Source: Isoetes taiwanensis
Lineage: Eukaryota; Streptophyta; Lycopodiopsida; Isoetales; Isoetaceae
NCBI GenBank assembly: GCA_021234155.1
Contig: JAJEKV010000054.1
Location: forward strand, 1,901,468 to 1,965,467
Length of the DNA stretch: 64,000 bases
Direction of reading: 5' to 3'
Within the stretch, counting starts at the first letter, position 1. The number at the start of each line of letters is the position of its first letter. Positions 12,855-25,161 of the stretch are shown here, in pieces. The notes under the pieces are model-generated. The model was given only the letters and a program-made list of their open reading frames with translations, was not told the DNA's origin and did not search any database. Made by a program: the position numbers and the translations under genes.

Positions 12855-14594
12855 TGGAGAAAAAAAACCCCCACCGGAAAAAATCTTAGCGGTAATAAGT
12901 CTATAGGACAATTCAATCTTTGCCTTTGGAGGACATAGCTGAAGTCGTGTATCTAACCTCCTGAAGGTATGATCCCAACAAACCCATGGAACTCGTGTCC
13001 AACAGCACATGCAGTGGCTAGTCAGACATAACTAACTGAATGTATTGTGCTCGGATATGATTGAATGCTAGACAGGTCTGAAGGGCATGGCATTCATCCT
13101 CAATGGCGCCCTATTGGCAACACTGACAGATCCTGTGTTCATGTGCCTCCTGAGTCCATCGGCATGTCTCAATGCAGAGGCATCATGGTCCCTCTCTCTG
13201 TGTACCTGCATGCGTATATGTGCCTGTACATTCCATCGTGAGAACCACTGAGCTTGCTTATCCTTCCAGCATGCCTTGAGGCGTTGTGGATTTATTGCTA
13301 TGGCCAAAGCAAGATTGGGTAAACGAGAATCACCTATACCAACTACCTTCTGGAAGTAAATGATGTGACGGTCTAGTGTAGCCCTCTGAAGGGGTAGGAA
13401 CCCCATCTCCTGGAGCAAGAACTGAATATAGAACTATGGACTTTACCCATGCTCGTGCTAAGAAGGCCTTCTGTACCTGTTCCAGGTCATTCTGGATGGC
13501 GAGAGATATCACCAAACCCAACATCTCTGCCCCATACAGGAGAATCGGCTCGACCAAGGCCCTAACAGGTGTGACTGTTGACCCCAGGCATGCAGCTCTG
13601 CCTTGTGGATGTTACTCTGCATGGCATATAATGCTTTCCACCCTGCTATGACGTGCAACCTGATGGAAGCATCCCAGTGCATGATAGCAGGAAACTCGAT
13701 CCCCAAATACTTGTAGATCGAAGCCACCTCCACATTTTGTCCCCAGTAAGTGAAGGAGGGGGCCTTGGCTGACGAGAGGATGAAACAAGCAAAACTCTAG
13801 TTTTAACTCGCATGCCAGTGAATCGACAGAAAGTTCTAGAGCATCCAGGTGACACTGTATGTCTTCTGCAATGTAGGCCAAGAGGTCCGTTTCGTCAGCG
13901 TATATGAGTTGCCGAATTATGTGGTGCATGAGTTGAGCGCCCGCCCATCTGTACTCAGCAAGCCAATCTTCCAGCTGATCAATATAAAGGCCAACGCGGC
14001 GTTGGGGAGAGGGGTCAACCCGGCGCACACCAATCCGGGCTGACGGCGGCTGTCACGATGGTGTGAGACGACCTGAGCATGCCTCATATAGTCGGTATAT
14101 TGCATTTTACAAGTCGACAGGAGTTTCTAGTTGCCTCAATCTGTCCCACAACTTGTCCCGGGGTACTATGTCGAAAGCCTTTGCGAAATCCACAAAACAA
14201 TAATACAGGTTTTGCCAGCGATTTTTGTTATCCTCAATCAGTGTTCGCAAGGTGAAAATATGGTATATGGTGGAATGTCTAGACCGAAGGCTGTCTATGT
14301 CAGAGCACACACCTCTACATCTTCCATTCATATCGTCAGACGTTGCTCAAGGATGCTAGCCAATAATTTTGCAAAGAGGGAGCTGACTATGATTATGCGA
14401 TAGTTAGCTGGGCTGTGAGAGTCACATGCCTTGTATATGGGAACAACTCTACTAGTCATCCACTGTAGGGGGGAAGCCTTCTTGCAATGCTTTATTGAAT
14501 AATGCTGTGAGGATAGGCAACATCAGAGGCCCAGCCCATTTGAGATGAGAATCTCTGCCTGCTTGCCATCGAATCTATTGCCTTTCCATTAGCT
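12855..14594 (-). mobile_element. LINE family A, 5'-truncated copy 1
   Basis: Read on the minus strand it follows the longer copy at 29620-32775. It starts inside RT at the ANGKA-DLDG motif (14594), then shows motif A CFVDFAKAFD (about 14180), the GLYIDQLE segment after motif B, motif C as YADE in place of YADD (about 13895), and the C-terminal region to about 13070. It breaks into at least five reading frames. Its 3' UTR shares the CTTAGC-GTAATAA block with the copy at 19474 but lacks the pentamer tail. Its 5' end abuts a truncated LTR. Confidence 0.8.
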
Positions 14595-14596
14595 AC

Positions 14597-17352
14597 AAAC
14601 ACGAACATCAGAAGCAAAGAACATAGCCAAAATATCAAACCATTATACAATGGGAAGCTCAGCCAGCCTACATGCAGGCCCTGTTTGCCCAGCCAGCTCA
14701 CATTCTGAGCCCCGTTGGCGGAGTTGGTGGGGGTGAACCTCGTATGCACATACCCTTCCCAGCCCATGTCTGGCGCTAGAGGACCTCTTACCATGGAGAC
14801 ACATAGGTGACGTAGCATCCCTGCCAGGAGAACTACGCCCGGTGTCACAGGGCACAAGAATACTACAAAGAAACGCAGATGAACATCACCAAGTTCAGAT
14901 TTTCAGCCTGTCAGAGTGGCAAAGAAAAGAATAACAAGGAGTGCCACTAAGTCATGTGGTCAAAAGAGCATGCCAGAGCAACCTAGACCACCGAACCTAG
15001 AAGCCCGACCCCAAAGGATCCAAGTACATAATCAAAATACCAAGACAACAGTAGGACAATGCAAAGACCATAGCATGTGGTGTGCATTAGATATTTACTA
15101 TACATGTGTCTACATCCCTTGATATTCTCCTGCAATATCGAAGTAGCCTGTCCAAAGATCCGGTGTAAATCCGATACTTATACACTTCATTAGCAATTCT
15201 AACACTTATGTACCTCCTTAGGATTCCCAACACTTATACCCAAACGACTATTTACCCCATAAGGAAGTCACCCTTATATTAAATATGTAGCAAAATAATA
15301 GGGGGTTCCAGGAGGATTTGATATGGATGTAAAAATAACAATTCCTGAAACCATAGACCATATATCCTTAAAACAATTGAATAAGTTGTTATGAGAAAAA
15401 ACATAGATTCAAGATAAAAAAATGATGACATTAGCTCGCTGGGCATATTAGTTAACGTAGTCTTACTAGGACATTGAGTTATTTTGATAGAGATTCGAGC
15501 CTCCATATTGCATATTCTAACATCTTAGGCAAAGCCGTATAGAGGTTCGATATTCCCTCAAAACCTTAGGCGAAATCTTATTTCATATTTCAAAATCATA
15601 GAATAGAATAGAATAGAATAGAATAGAATAGAATAGAATAGAATAGAATAGGCGCCTCCAATCATAAATGACTATAAGCGAAACGAGAGGTTCCCAGAGG
15701 CCCCACCATACGATCTGAGTCGTAGAATTGATGAATCCGGTCCAGGATACACCTCGTTTAGAATATAGCTCACCAACTTACATGTAATTTCCTTGTTGTG
15801 CGGCCCATGGTCGCAACCCATCCCAGTCGAATTATCTAACTCCACAATTATATCAGTTGATGGCGTGCCCTTGCCTCACGCTATAAGGTAGCAACTTTCC
15901 AACATTATTCAATTACGGCACTCTTAGATAAGGCCTTACTATTTCTATATTAAAATTCCACTTCCTTTTAATTTAATGGCACAAGTAATGCGGAGCCTTA
16001 AAATTACACCTTCCAATCATAATATCCATATGGTTCCCGACCGCAACTGCTTGTAACTTCTCCCAACTGATCCCTAGGCTAGGTCCCATCTCCAGGGGCC
16101 AAGAATTAACCATTCCAGGAGTTCTAAAATTATTACTCTTTAATTACACTTATACTTTATTATATGTTTTTCCAAAGCAATACAATTTATTACATATTCC
16201 GGCCCTGGTGTTCTTCCAATCACTTGCAACTTGCCAGGACTTACTCGATGGATGGCGTGCGCTAGACCCATACACCTTATACTTCTATATTTCACTTATG
16301 GGCTCCTTGTATATTTATTTGTCATTGAATAACATTTGTCAACAATAGGCAAACACGACAGAAAGAGAGAGAGCAAATAAACAGGAAAAACCAACAGACG
16401 TCATCACTGGAGGAGATCTTTTTCAGATCGATCTTGCCACTCTGAAGCCGCCCATGAAGAATTGTCACTGCTCAGGCCCAACTTGGCTCTCTGCAAGCAA
16501 CTTCGACTACTCTAAAGCCCAAATCGGCCCTTTCCAAATAGATCCTTGGCCAAATCTCCTTTGCCATTTCAATCCCGATCCTACCAATTCGCCTTTTGAA
16601 GTATTTCTAGAAATCAACTACTCTAGGAAGAAGCTTCTATATCAATTTTGGTCTGATTCTGATGGATTTCAGTCTGTTTTGGTCTTGTTGGGTCGCTTTG
16701 CAGTGCTGCCAAATGGCCATGCCAACCTATAATTTAACCAAATTAGTTCTTGATTCATCTAAAACAGCCCCTTACCAAGTGATTCGGCCCTTTTGCAACT
16801 CAAATCGACCTGTTCTAGATCATAACCAAGACGAATTTTATTGCAATCCAAACTCTTGCTGTAGCTCATAACTTCCCAATTAGATTCCTCCTGCATCAAT
16901 TTCGGCTTACTACAGGCCCTTTAAGGATAATTACCATGCAGTTTACAATGCTTCCCAATCTACAGAGATAATTTTTAAGCCTTACAATTCTACTTGCCAG
17001 CATCTAGATTAGCTTCTATTCCATCTTTCTTACCTCTGGATATTTCTGAATGCCATACTTTCTCAAACATACATAGCCAAACCTTCTTATCAATTCATGC
17101 ATAAATCCAATGATAGCAGCCCATGTACCTCAGATTAACTCAGCAAAACCCCACCTGATAAGGAGAACGATCTGATGTCATCTCTTCAAGCTCTTGCCTC
17201 CACAGCTTGGATGCAATCCTCCTCCTGGTGCCTCCTCGGCCTCCTCCTCGGCACCACAGAGCTCCCAAAACCCTCTCTCGCAATAAAAATCCCTTTTGTA
17301 AACCCATGCACAAATATGTATATTAGACTGTCAAGTGGCCAGGACCGTGACA
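14597..17352 (-). mobile_element. 3' LTR (incomplete) of a minus-strand LTR element
   Basis: This is the sister of 17655-25161. Long blocks are near-identical (for example around 15001-15240 versus 18465-18710, and 16479-17350 versus 24237-25161). On the minus strand it starts TGTCACGGTCC at 17352, directly after the polypurine tract AGAAGGGGAGAC (17353-17364). It stops at about 14597, where LINE-A begins, and lacks the last roughly 450 bp found in the sister. No gene is seen inside. The ORFs are random. Confidence 0.75.
15601..15650. repeat. GAATA pentamer microsatellite, 10 units
   Basis: Ten perfect GAATA units lie inside the 3' LTR copy. The sister LTR (about 18762) has only CATAGGCGCC at the same place, so the array arose after the two LTRs parted. 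It either expanded from a single ATAG or is a bare LINE tail. The unit equals the LINE tails elsewhere in the window (TTCTA on the other strand). Confidence 0.9.
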
Positions 17353-17654
17353 GTCTCCCCTTCTAAAAATTAACCCATGTCCTCATGGGTCGATCACAGA
17401 TCTAAGCACTTGTCGAATCCATCGGAACCATCATGATCATATACACCAAAGTTATACAAGGAAAACTGTACGTCTATATCGTTGAAAGTTACTTCTATTG
17501 CTTACATGGAGAATTCTTCCTTAGCACCCTCATGCTAACCACCTCTAGATACTGCTCCTCTCTCTGAGGATACCATCTCCTGATAAACTATCAGCATCAC
17601 AATGGCACAACACAACAAGCCAACTCCCAAAGATCCAACATTGCTATGATACCA
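17353..17654 (-). mobile_element. Minimal internal region of the minus-strand LTR element (PBS to PPT, about 300 bp)
   Basis: On the minus strand it begins with TGGTATCATAGC (17654-17643), one mismatch from the initiator-Met primer site. It ends with a polypurine tract AGAAGGGGAGAC next to the 3' LTR. The bases GAGGACATGGGTTAA just upstream of the PPT look like the pol end of Ty3/gypsy elements. So only the leader and the 3' end of an internal region remain. Gag and pol are absent, through internal deletion or as a non-autonomous design. Confidence 0.65.
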
Positions 17655-19473
17655 ACAGTGGCGAGCTTGCCGAGTTGATCCTCCTGACAACTCGTGATCT
17701 TGTCAAAACTTAAGGCTAGATTTATATTGGTGTGAATTTAGGTGAAGAATTAAACCTTCCTCTTGTATAGTTGAAATTACACACTCAAAACTCAATGAGC
17801 AAATACTTGAGATCTCATTATAATCACACAACATTAACATCCAAAGAAATCTATATTCTCAGTAGTTACAACATCCACGTTTAACAACTCAACCCTAGAA
17901 GCTTCTCGCTCATCCATTAGCCACAACCGCGCTGGTGCCATCGCCTTGCTCTTTCACTGCACATGCACTCACTGGGGTTAGTCCTCGTGACTAAGTGGGG
18001 ATCCATGGCTGCCTCTCTGGAAATCTTGGATAAGCACAAACACAGACGAAAACTCCTACGTGAGTACAGTGCTAAGAGAATGACAACATAATCCAATGAA
18101 ATACCAAACAAGAACATCAGAAGCAAAGAACATAGCCAAAATACCAAACCATCATGACACATAGCTCTGGAACAATGGGACGCTCAGCCAGCCTACATGC
18201 AGGCCCTGTTAACAGAGAAATGCCTAGCCAGCTCACATTCCAAGCCCCGTTGGCGGAGTTGGTGAGGTGAACCTCGTATGCGCATACCCTTCCCAGCCCA
18301 CGTCTGGCGCTGGAGGATCTCTTACCATGGAGTCACGGAGGTGACGTAGCATCCCTGCCAGGAGAATTACGCCCGGTGTCACAGAGCACAAGAATACCAC
18401 AAAGAAGCATGAGCATGAGCATGAGCATGCCGGAGCAATCTAGGCCACCGAACCCAGAAGCCCAACCCCGGAGGATCCAAGTACATAATCAAAATACCAA
18501 GACAACAGTAGGATAATGCAAAGACCATAGCATATGATGTGCACTAGATATTTACTATACATGTGTCTACATCCCTTGATATTCCCCTGCAATATCGAAG
18601 TAGCATGTCCAAAGATCCGGTGTAAGTCCAATACTTAGACACTTCATTAGCAATTCTAGCACTTATGCACCTCCTTAGGATTCCCAACACTTACACCCAA
18701 ACGACTAACTCCCCCATAAGGAATCTTTAAGCGAAATCGTATTTCATATTTCAAAATCATAGGCGCCTTTAATCATAAATGACTATAATCGAAACGAGAG
18801 GTGCCCAGAGGCCATGATCTGAGTCGTAGAATTGATGAATCCAATGACTGTGGTAGTCCATGATGCACCTCGTTTAGAATATAGCTTACCAACTTACATG
18901 TAATTTCCTTATCGGGCGGCCCATGGTCGCAACCCATTCCAATCGAATTATCTAACTCCACAATTATATCAGTTGATGGCGTGCCCTTGCCTCACGCTAC
19001 AAGGTAGCAACTTTCCAACATTATTCAATTAAGGCACTCTTAGCTAAGATCTTACTATTTCTATATTAAAATTCCACTTCCTTTTAATTTAATGGCACAA
19101 ATAATGCGGAGCCTTAAAATTACACTTATCCATATGGTTTCTGACCGCAACTGGTTGTAACTTCTGCCAACTGATCCCTAGGCTAGGTCCCATCTCCAGG
19201 AGCCAAGAATTAACCATTTTAGGAGTTCTAAAATTATTACTCTTTCATTACACTTATACTTTATTACATGTTTTTCCAAAGCAATACAATTTCTTACATA
19301 TTCCGGCCCCGGTGTTCTTCCAATCACCTGCAACTTGCCAGGACTTACTCGATGGATGGCATGCGCTAGATCCATGCACTTTATACTTCTATATTTCACT
19401 TATAGATGACTTGTATATTTATTTGTCATTGAATAACATTTGTCAATAATAGGCAAACGTGACATAAAGAGAG

Positions 19474-20290
19474 AATAGAATAGAATAGAATAGGTTTTTA
19501 GCGTCCACGGAGACCAATTGGCCTATGGGACCCAAACAAAGAGAGAGCAGCAAGCATATTACTGACAGAATTAAAAAACCCCCGCCCCGAAGGGTTTTCG
19601 AGGGAAAAACCTTAGCAGTAATAAACCTGCTGGCACACTGTACAATTGCATAGGACAGTTCAATACCGCCCCGTAGGACACAAACGAGTCCGTGCATCCA
19701 TAACCTCCTGGAGGTACGACCCCAACAAACCCACTGACGCCGTAGTCAATAACTGATGCAACGGCTGGCCAGGCACTAGTAATCGAACATATCGCTCTCG
19801 GATATGGGCAAATGCTGGGCAGATCTGGAGGGCATGACATTTATCCTCAATCGCGCCCTGGTGGCAACACTGGCAAAGCCTTTGCTCTCGTGCTTCCCGA
19901 GCCCAACGCCATGTTTCAATGCGGAGGCGATGTGCCCCCGTGCGAATGGAAGCTATAAGTCTGCGCTTCTTCATGGGTAGCTCGATGTATAAGTACTGGT
20001 GTGGGCCTCTTGTGAGCCTAGGATTGACTTGCTGCTGATAGTGTGCCAGCTTAACATGCGTCAGAGCCTCTGCATCCCACAGCTTGCGAAGAAAAGTAGC
20101 ATCAAGGTATAGTTTAAGTGCCTCGCGATCTTTCTTTATCCTTACCTGGACGCATCTGTTTGCCTGCACACCCCAGCGTGAGAACCACTAAGCTTGCTTG
20201 TCTTTCCAGCAGGATTTCAGGCGTTGGGGACCCATTGCCGTGGCCAAAGCAAGGCGGGGCAAGCGTGTATCAGCCATAGCGACCACCTTA
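19474..20290 (-). mobile_element. LINE family A, 5'-truncated copy 2
   Basis: Inserted in the 5' LTR between bases that are contiguous in the sister LTR (AAAGAGAGAGAGCAAATAAAC near 16358). It is truncated in the C-terminal coding region. The minus-strand frame 20169-19660 (169 codons) keeps a zinc-finger-like CQCC-x8-H-x4-C (about 19885-19830) followed by an R-x(n)-LL pattern. The 3' UTR ends GGTCTCCGTGGACGCTAAAAA and then a TTCTA-type pentamer tail (plus-strand GAATA, 19474-19497). Confidence 0.85.
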
Positions 20291-20304
20291 GAGCAAATTA
20301 AACA

Positions 20305-20352
20305 GGAAGGAAGGAAGGAAGGAAGGAAGTATATTTTAACGTCCACGGAGGC
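20305..20352 (-). mobile_element. Extremely 5'-truncated LINE-A stub with a TTCC tail
   Basis: On the minus strand it reads GGCCTCCGTGGACGTTAAAA, TATACT, then about six TTCC units. The first part is the last ~20 bases of the LINE-A 3' UTR (compare 32722-32740). The sister LTR has AACAGGAAAAACCAACAG uninterrupted at the same place (about 16383), so this is a separate insertion of about 45-50 bp. The tail unit is a tetramer here, not TTCTA. Confidence 0.75.
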
Positions 20353-20441
20353 CAAACCAACAGACGTTATCACTGGAATAGATCTTTTTCAGATCGATCT
20401 TGCCACTGTGAAGCCGCTCATGAAGAATTGTCACTGCTCAG

Positions 20442-20800
20442 TGTTAACCACCTAGTGGTTAACATTGTGCATGCACATGTTAGGTGCATGCACATGTTAG
20501 GTGTCAGTGGTGGCAGACTGACACTTGGCATGATTAAGTTAACATAAGTGTAGGGATTAGATTTAGTTAGATGTACGGCTCAGATTTGCGGTCTACACTA
20601 TATTAGACCGGAGCCTCTTCAGATGTACTCAGGTTTGATCTCATATTTGGAGAGCCTCACTTGGCCACGTTCCCTTCATTCTTTGTACATATTTCTTTGT
20701 CTTGTTCTTGTTTTGTGATCATGAGCATGGCAGCTTTGTAGCATCCGTGATCATGGACTGCGGCTTTGCGCAGGTGTAGGCCAAGAACTCACAACTAACA
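20442..20800 (+). repeat. 5' LTR of the LARD-like element
   Basis: It starts TGTTAACC and ends ACTAACA. The first 23 bp form a palindrome, TGTTAACCAC-CTA-GTGGTTAACA. A tandem pair of about 17-18 bp, GCATGCACATGTTAGGT, follows. The main differences from the 3' LTR lie near 20748-20775. Confidence 0.9.
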
Positions 20801-23800
20801 TTGGCGCCAATTATGCCGGGTTCGCTTCGTGATCACCTTCTTAAGCCTTCTTTGTTTTTTCTTTGTTGTCTTTCTTTGCTCTTATCCTAATCAGTTCTTG
20901 AATACTTCTTGTACACTACTCTAAACCCTTCAATCCCTTTATTTGGCCCAACCAGTTGTTGAAATGGTCCGGCTGGAGGCCTCTTTGTCAATCAATTCCT
21001 TAGCACTTAGTTTGGTTATGAAAATCATTTTCAAAAACTCTGTTTTTCATGCGGCAAAAAGGAGTTTTCTGATGGGGATTTACGAAGTGGTGATAGCACT
21101 CCTCTCTGCAAGATTTCAGAAAAATCAAAAGGTTGATCCTCTTTTATCTTCTCTCTGCTGAAAAATTGTCAAAATATCATGATCTTTTTCATTATCCTCT
21201 GTTTTTCTCTCAGTTTTTATCAGATTCGTGCTTTTGCACACCAAAAATATTCTCTATCATTTCTTCTTCAGTTTAATTACAGAGGGCCAGCACTCGGCTA
21301 GCCCCCTTTGAGCCCATATATTCAAGTTCTGGCTGCTTAGTTTCAAGGTTTTCTTCTGCAATCTTCAAAGCCAGTATTTTGTCTCCATAGCTCCTGCACA
21401 TACACGAGTTCCAGAAGTTTTTTGAGCTTATAAATTACCACAGATACCCACAGAGTTGGTGCAGATTCAAGCAACTCTGATGCCGGATTTTTCATCAGCT
21501 ATTACCTCGTTTCATTTCCACCTGCATAGAACCCACTGAATCACACAGATCTTCTAAGTTGCTGAAGCTCTATTAAGTTCACCAGTCCAGTTCCGGCATG
21601 GCTATCATTCTGCACAGGGAAAAAATTAAGCATACTATATTTTTTTTATAAAAAATGGTTTGGCTATTTTTCAAAATGTTACAGTATTTTATGATATACA
21701 TTTGGCTAAAGTTATTATTATTGTTACATTTATATGTATTTGGACTTGGCGAAACTTTTAAATTATGTACTATAAACTTTTACTTGGCTATTTTTTCTAA
21801 CTGAAAAAAAAAAAAAATATATATTAAATTTTGTAACTATAGATATATTGTACTGCAATTACAAATAATAATCAACAATCAAGGAAAAAAAACTTTTCAC
21901 AGAAGTTCACAACATAGCTTATAACATCCATAGTCTGAATGCATTTAATGCAACAACACCTTCTACGTGATCAAATTGCACTTGTCTCTAACCCTTGAAG
22001 GAAGACGTTATGCAATCAACTCGGGCATCTAGAGGGATATTGGTCATCTCTTACAATTCTTTTTTGAAAATGCATATGTGGTATATGTAATAGAAATTCA
22101 AAGTTTGAAAAACTACTATCACTGATGCTGGTAGATGGGGATGTGTCAAAGTCTATAATAAGAATTTATTTTCATTTGGCTATTAATGATTTAATATATA
22201 AATATTGTAACATAAAGAAAGGCTAATCCCTTTTTCTTTAAGAAAAATGGGGAAAATAGTTTGGCTAATCCTAAAAAAATAATGGAGTACTTGTTTGAAC
22301 TATGGCTATTTTTTATTTTTTTAAAAGAAATCCCCCTTCATAAAATTCGCCGCAAAAATTGTCTTAGACCCCCTAAAAAATCGCCATTTGGCTATTAATA
22401 GCCACTAATTTTTTCCATGATTCTGCACTCTGTTTTCTGCAGCAAAACATGTGAGGAGAAGGATGTTCTTCAAGTATTTCGGCCTTAAATTCGTCTACCT
22501 TCTTCTTGATTTCTTTCAGAGGGCCAGCACCTGGGCTAGCCCCCATCCATATGTTCTAGCATGTACCGGTTGCAAATCCAGCAAGCTCATCTTCAGTGGA
22601 TCTTTGAAGCAATAGATCGGTTTTCTTAAAGCTGTCCTGTAAACACGTAAACATTTTTATCAGTCAAAGCGGGCTTCTATTCGAAAATCTTTATGGGTCA
22701 GCTATTTTATCTCTCCAAGCCAGCACGTCTCAGGTCAGATTTCTTCAGGCTCCTTACTCTGTGCTATCTGCAAAAAGAAGCAAATGATTTCATCAGTTAA
22801 GAGGATTCGAACATCCTTGAGAAGCAAAGTCTAATATCCACCACTGTGCGCATTCCTTCATGGCTCATCCATCTCTTCAAAGTAGCAGCCACTATTTCCC
22901 CTCGGCATCATTCTACCTGGCAGCACCGCTTTCTGCAAACAAATGGCTCTGTTCTCGCACATCCGGCCAGTTTCTATCTATAGAAGCTACAATTTCGGCA
23001 TCCTATCCGAATTTACCTTCTGCATGTGCATTTCAAGCCACATATTTCGCTCCATTTGCCACCAAACAACAAGATAGCACCGCCATAGCCGGCTGTTTGT
23101 ATTTTTGGCCTCACGCTCTGTTTTCATAATTATTGGTTGATAACGGGCCATGCCGCATTTTTTGGTCCACGCTCACGCTTCTTTCCACGGCCCACGGCCA
23201 CGCTTCTTTCCACGGCCCACGGCCACGCTAGTTATACCCAAAACCCACGCTGACGCTATTAAGTCCACGCCACACTTCACGGTCCACGCCAAGCCAAAGC
23301 CACGGTCCTCATTCCATGCTCACGCCCACGGCCACGGGCCACGGGCCACGCCAAGCATTTTAACTGGCTGATAACAGGTCACGCTTAGCCCACGGGCCAG
23401 GCTCACGCTGACGCCCAGGGCCACAATATGCCAACCCACGCCAAAGCCACGCTCTTTGTTCAACGCCCACGCTTCAATACACGCTTTCCATGGCTGATAA
23501 TTCAACGCCCACGCTTCAGTACACGCTTTCCATGGCTGATAAAGGGGTTTGCTTTTATGGTGTTTACACTTTTAAAGACCCCTATAATTGTTTTTAAGCA
23601 ACATTTTGGGCCCTATTTGTTAAATGGACTTACCCATAATATAAGGGGATGGTCTTAATGTTTTTTTTGGCCCAAAGTTCCTATGATCTATGTTCTGCAT
23701 CAACATTCCTTCGGATCCTCTTCGTCATCAATGCCTTCATGAAGATCTTTTACGGTGACACAACCCAACCATTACCATTATTTTCGCCCCTAAATTTTTG

Positions 23801-23879
23801 GCACCATGTTGTAATTGTCGGACTTGTCTTATAAAAGTCTGTACATGTTTTCGTGCTAAAAACTTTTAGGAGGAGGCAG
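20801..23879 (+). other. Non-coding internal region of the LARD-like element
   Basis: It opens with TTGGCGCCAATTATGCCGGG, which resembles the TGGCGCC...GCCGGGG primer sites (tRNA-Asp type) of Tat/Athila-like elements but has extra bases. It ends with a purine tract AGGAGGAGGCAG (23868-23879). No coding frame is recognised. It contains an AT-rich part (21640-22400) where TTTGGCTA recurs about seven times, a pair of about 30-bp repeats around AGAGGGCCAGCAC (about 21282 and 22519), and a C-rich block at 23150-23545. Confidence 0.7.
23150..23545 (+). repeat. CACGCC-rich block with short tandem duplications
   Basis: The strand is rich in CACGC/CCACGG. It holds a duplicated block ending GGCCCACGGCCACGC (about 23183-23230) and a 43-bp tandem duplication at about 23459-23541. 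GGCTGATAA recurs at about 23366, 23493 and 23536. The ORFs across it are low-complexity by-products. Function is unknown. Confidence 0.7.
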
Positions 23880-24236
23880 TGTTAACCACCTAGTGGTTAA
23901 CATTGTGCATGCACATGTTAGGTGCATGCACATGTTAGGTGTCAGTGGTGGCAGACTGACACTTGGCATGATTAGGTTAACATAAGTGTAGGGATTAGAT
24001 TTAGTTAGATGTACGGCTCAGATTTGCGGTCTACACTATATTAGACCGGAGCCTCTTCAGATGTACTCAGGTTTGATCTCATATTTGGAGAGCCTCACTT
24101 GGCCACGTTCCCTTCATTCTTTGTACATATTTCTTTGTCTTTTTCTTGTTTTGTGATCATGAGCATGGCAGCTTTGTAGCATCCGGCAGTCATGGACTGC
24201 TGCTGCAGGGTGTAGGCCAAGAACTCACAACTAACA
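23880..24236 (+). repeat. 3' LTR of the LARD-like element
   Basis: It starts at the same palindrome as the 5' LTR and ends CTAACA, followed by TSD CTCAG. It directly follows the purine tract. Differences from the 5' LTR include one transition (AAG/AGG near 23970) and a cluster near 24186-24210. Confidence 0.9.
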
Positions 24237-25161
24237 CTCAGGCCCAACTTGGCTCTCTGCAAACAACTTCGATTACCCTAAAGCCCAAATCGGCCCTTTC
24301 CAAATAGATCCTTGGCCAAATCTCCTTTGCCAATTCAATCCAGATCCTGCCAATTCGCCTCTTGAAGTATTTCCAGAAATCAACTACTCTAAGAAGAAGC
24401 TTCTACTATCAATTTCGTCCTGATTCTGATGGATTTCAGTCTGTTTTGCTCTTGTTGGGTCGCTTTTCAGTGCTGCCGAATGGCCATGCCAACCTATGAT
24501 TTAACCTAAATCAGTCCTCGATTCATCCAAAACAGCCCCTTACCAAGTGATTCGGCCCGCTTGCAACTCAAATCGACATGTTCTAGGTCATTTCCAAGTG
24601 TTTTCCACAGATCTGAGGCCGGCTGTGACGAATTTTATTGCAATCCAAACCCTTGCTGCAGCTCATAATTTCCCAACTAGATTCCTCCTGCATCAATTTC
24701 GGCATACTCCAGGCCCTTTTAGGATAATTACCATGCAGTTTACAGTGCTTCCCAATCTACAGAGATAATCTTTAAGCCTTACAATTCTACTTGTCAGCAT
24801 CTAGATTAGCTTCTATTCCATCTTTCTTCCCTCTGGATATTTCTCCATGCCATACTTTCTCAAACATACATATCTAAACCTTCTTATTAATTCATGCATA
24901 AATCGAATGATTGCAGCCCATGTACCTCAGATTAACTCAACAAAATCCCACCTGATAAGAAGAACGATCTGATGCCATCTCTTCAAGCTCTTGCCTCTAT
25001 AGCTTAGATGCAATCCTCCTCCAGGTGCCTCCTCTGGCCTCCTCCTCAGCACCATAAAGCTCCCAAAACCCTCTCTTGCATTAAAAATCCCTTTTGTAAA
25101 ACCCATGCACAAATATGTACAAATACGTATATTAGACTGTCAAGTGGCCAGGACCGTTACA

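Larger units (their letters stand above)
20442..24236 (+). mobile_element. Complete non-coding LTR retroelement (LARD-like), 3795 bp, TSD CTCAG
   Basis: Two near-identical LTRs (359 and 357 bp) flank about 3.08 kb with no gag or pol. CTCAG at 20437-20441 and 24237-24241 is a perfect 5-bp target duplication, and the sister LTR at about 16475 shows the empty site TCACTGCTCAGGCCC. Orientation comes from the primer-site-like and polypurine sequences. The LTRs differ at only a few places, so it is a young insertion. It must have moved with proteins from an autonomous relative. Confidence 0.9.
17655..25161 (-). mobile_element. 5' LTR of the minus-strand element, with three nested insertions
   Basis: On the minus strand the LTR starts TGTAACGGTCCTGG at 25161 and ends next to the primer site at about 17655. 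Without the insertions it is about 2.9 kb; combining both copies gives about 3.2 kb. It is split by LINE-A (19474-20290), a LINE stub (20305-20352) and a complete non-coding LTR element (20442-24236). The uninterrupted sister LTR confirms each junction. The flank at 25162-25166 is TGTGA; the matching TSD on the other side is lost. Confidence 0.7.

Noticed and set aside
14492..14857. Minus-strand ORF of 121 codons at the LINE/LTR junction
   Set aside because: It spans the boundary between the LTR and the truncated LINE and has no protein family features.
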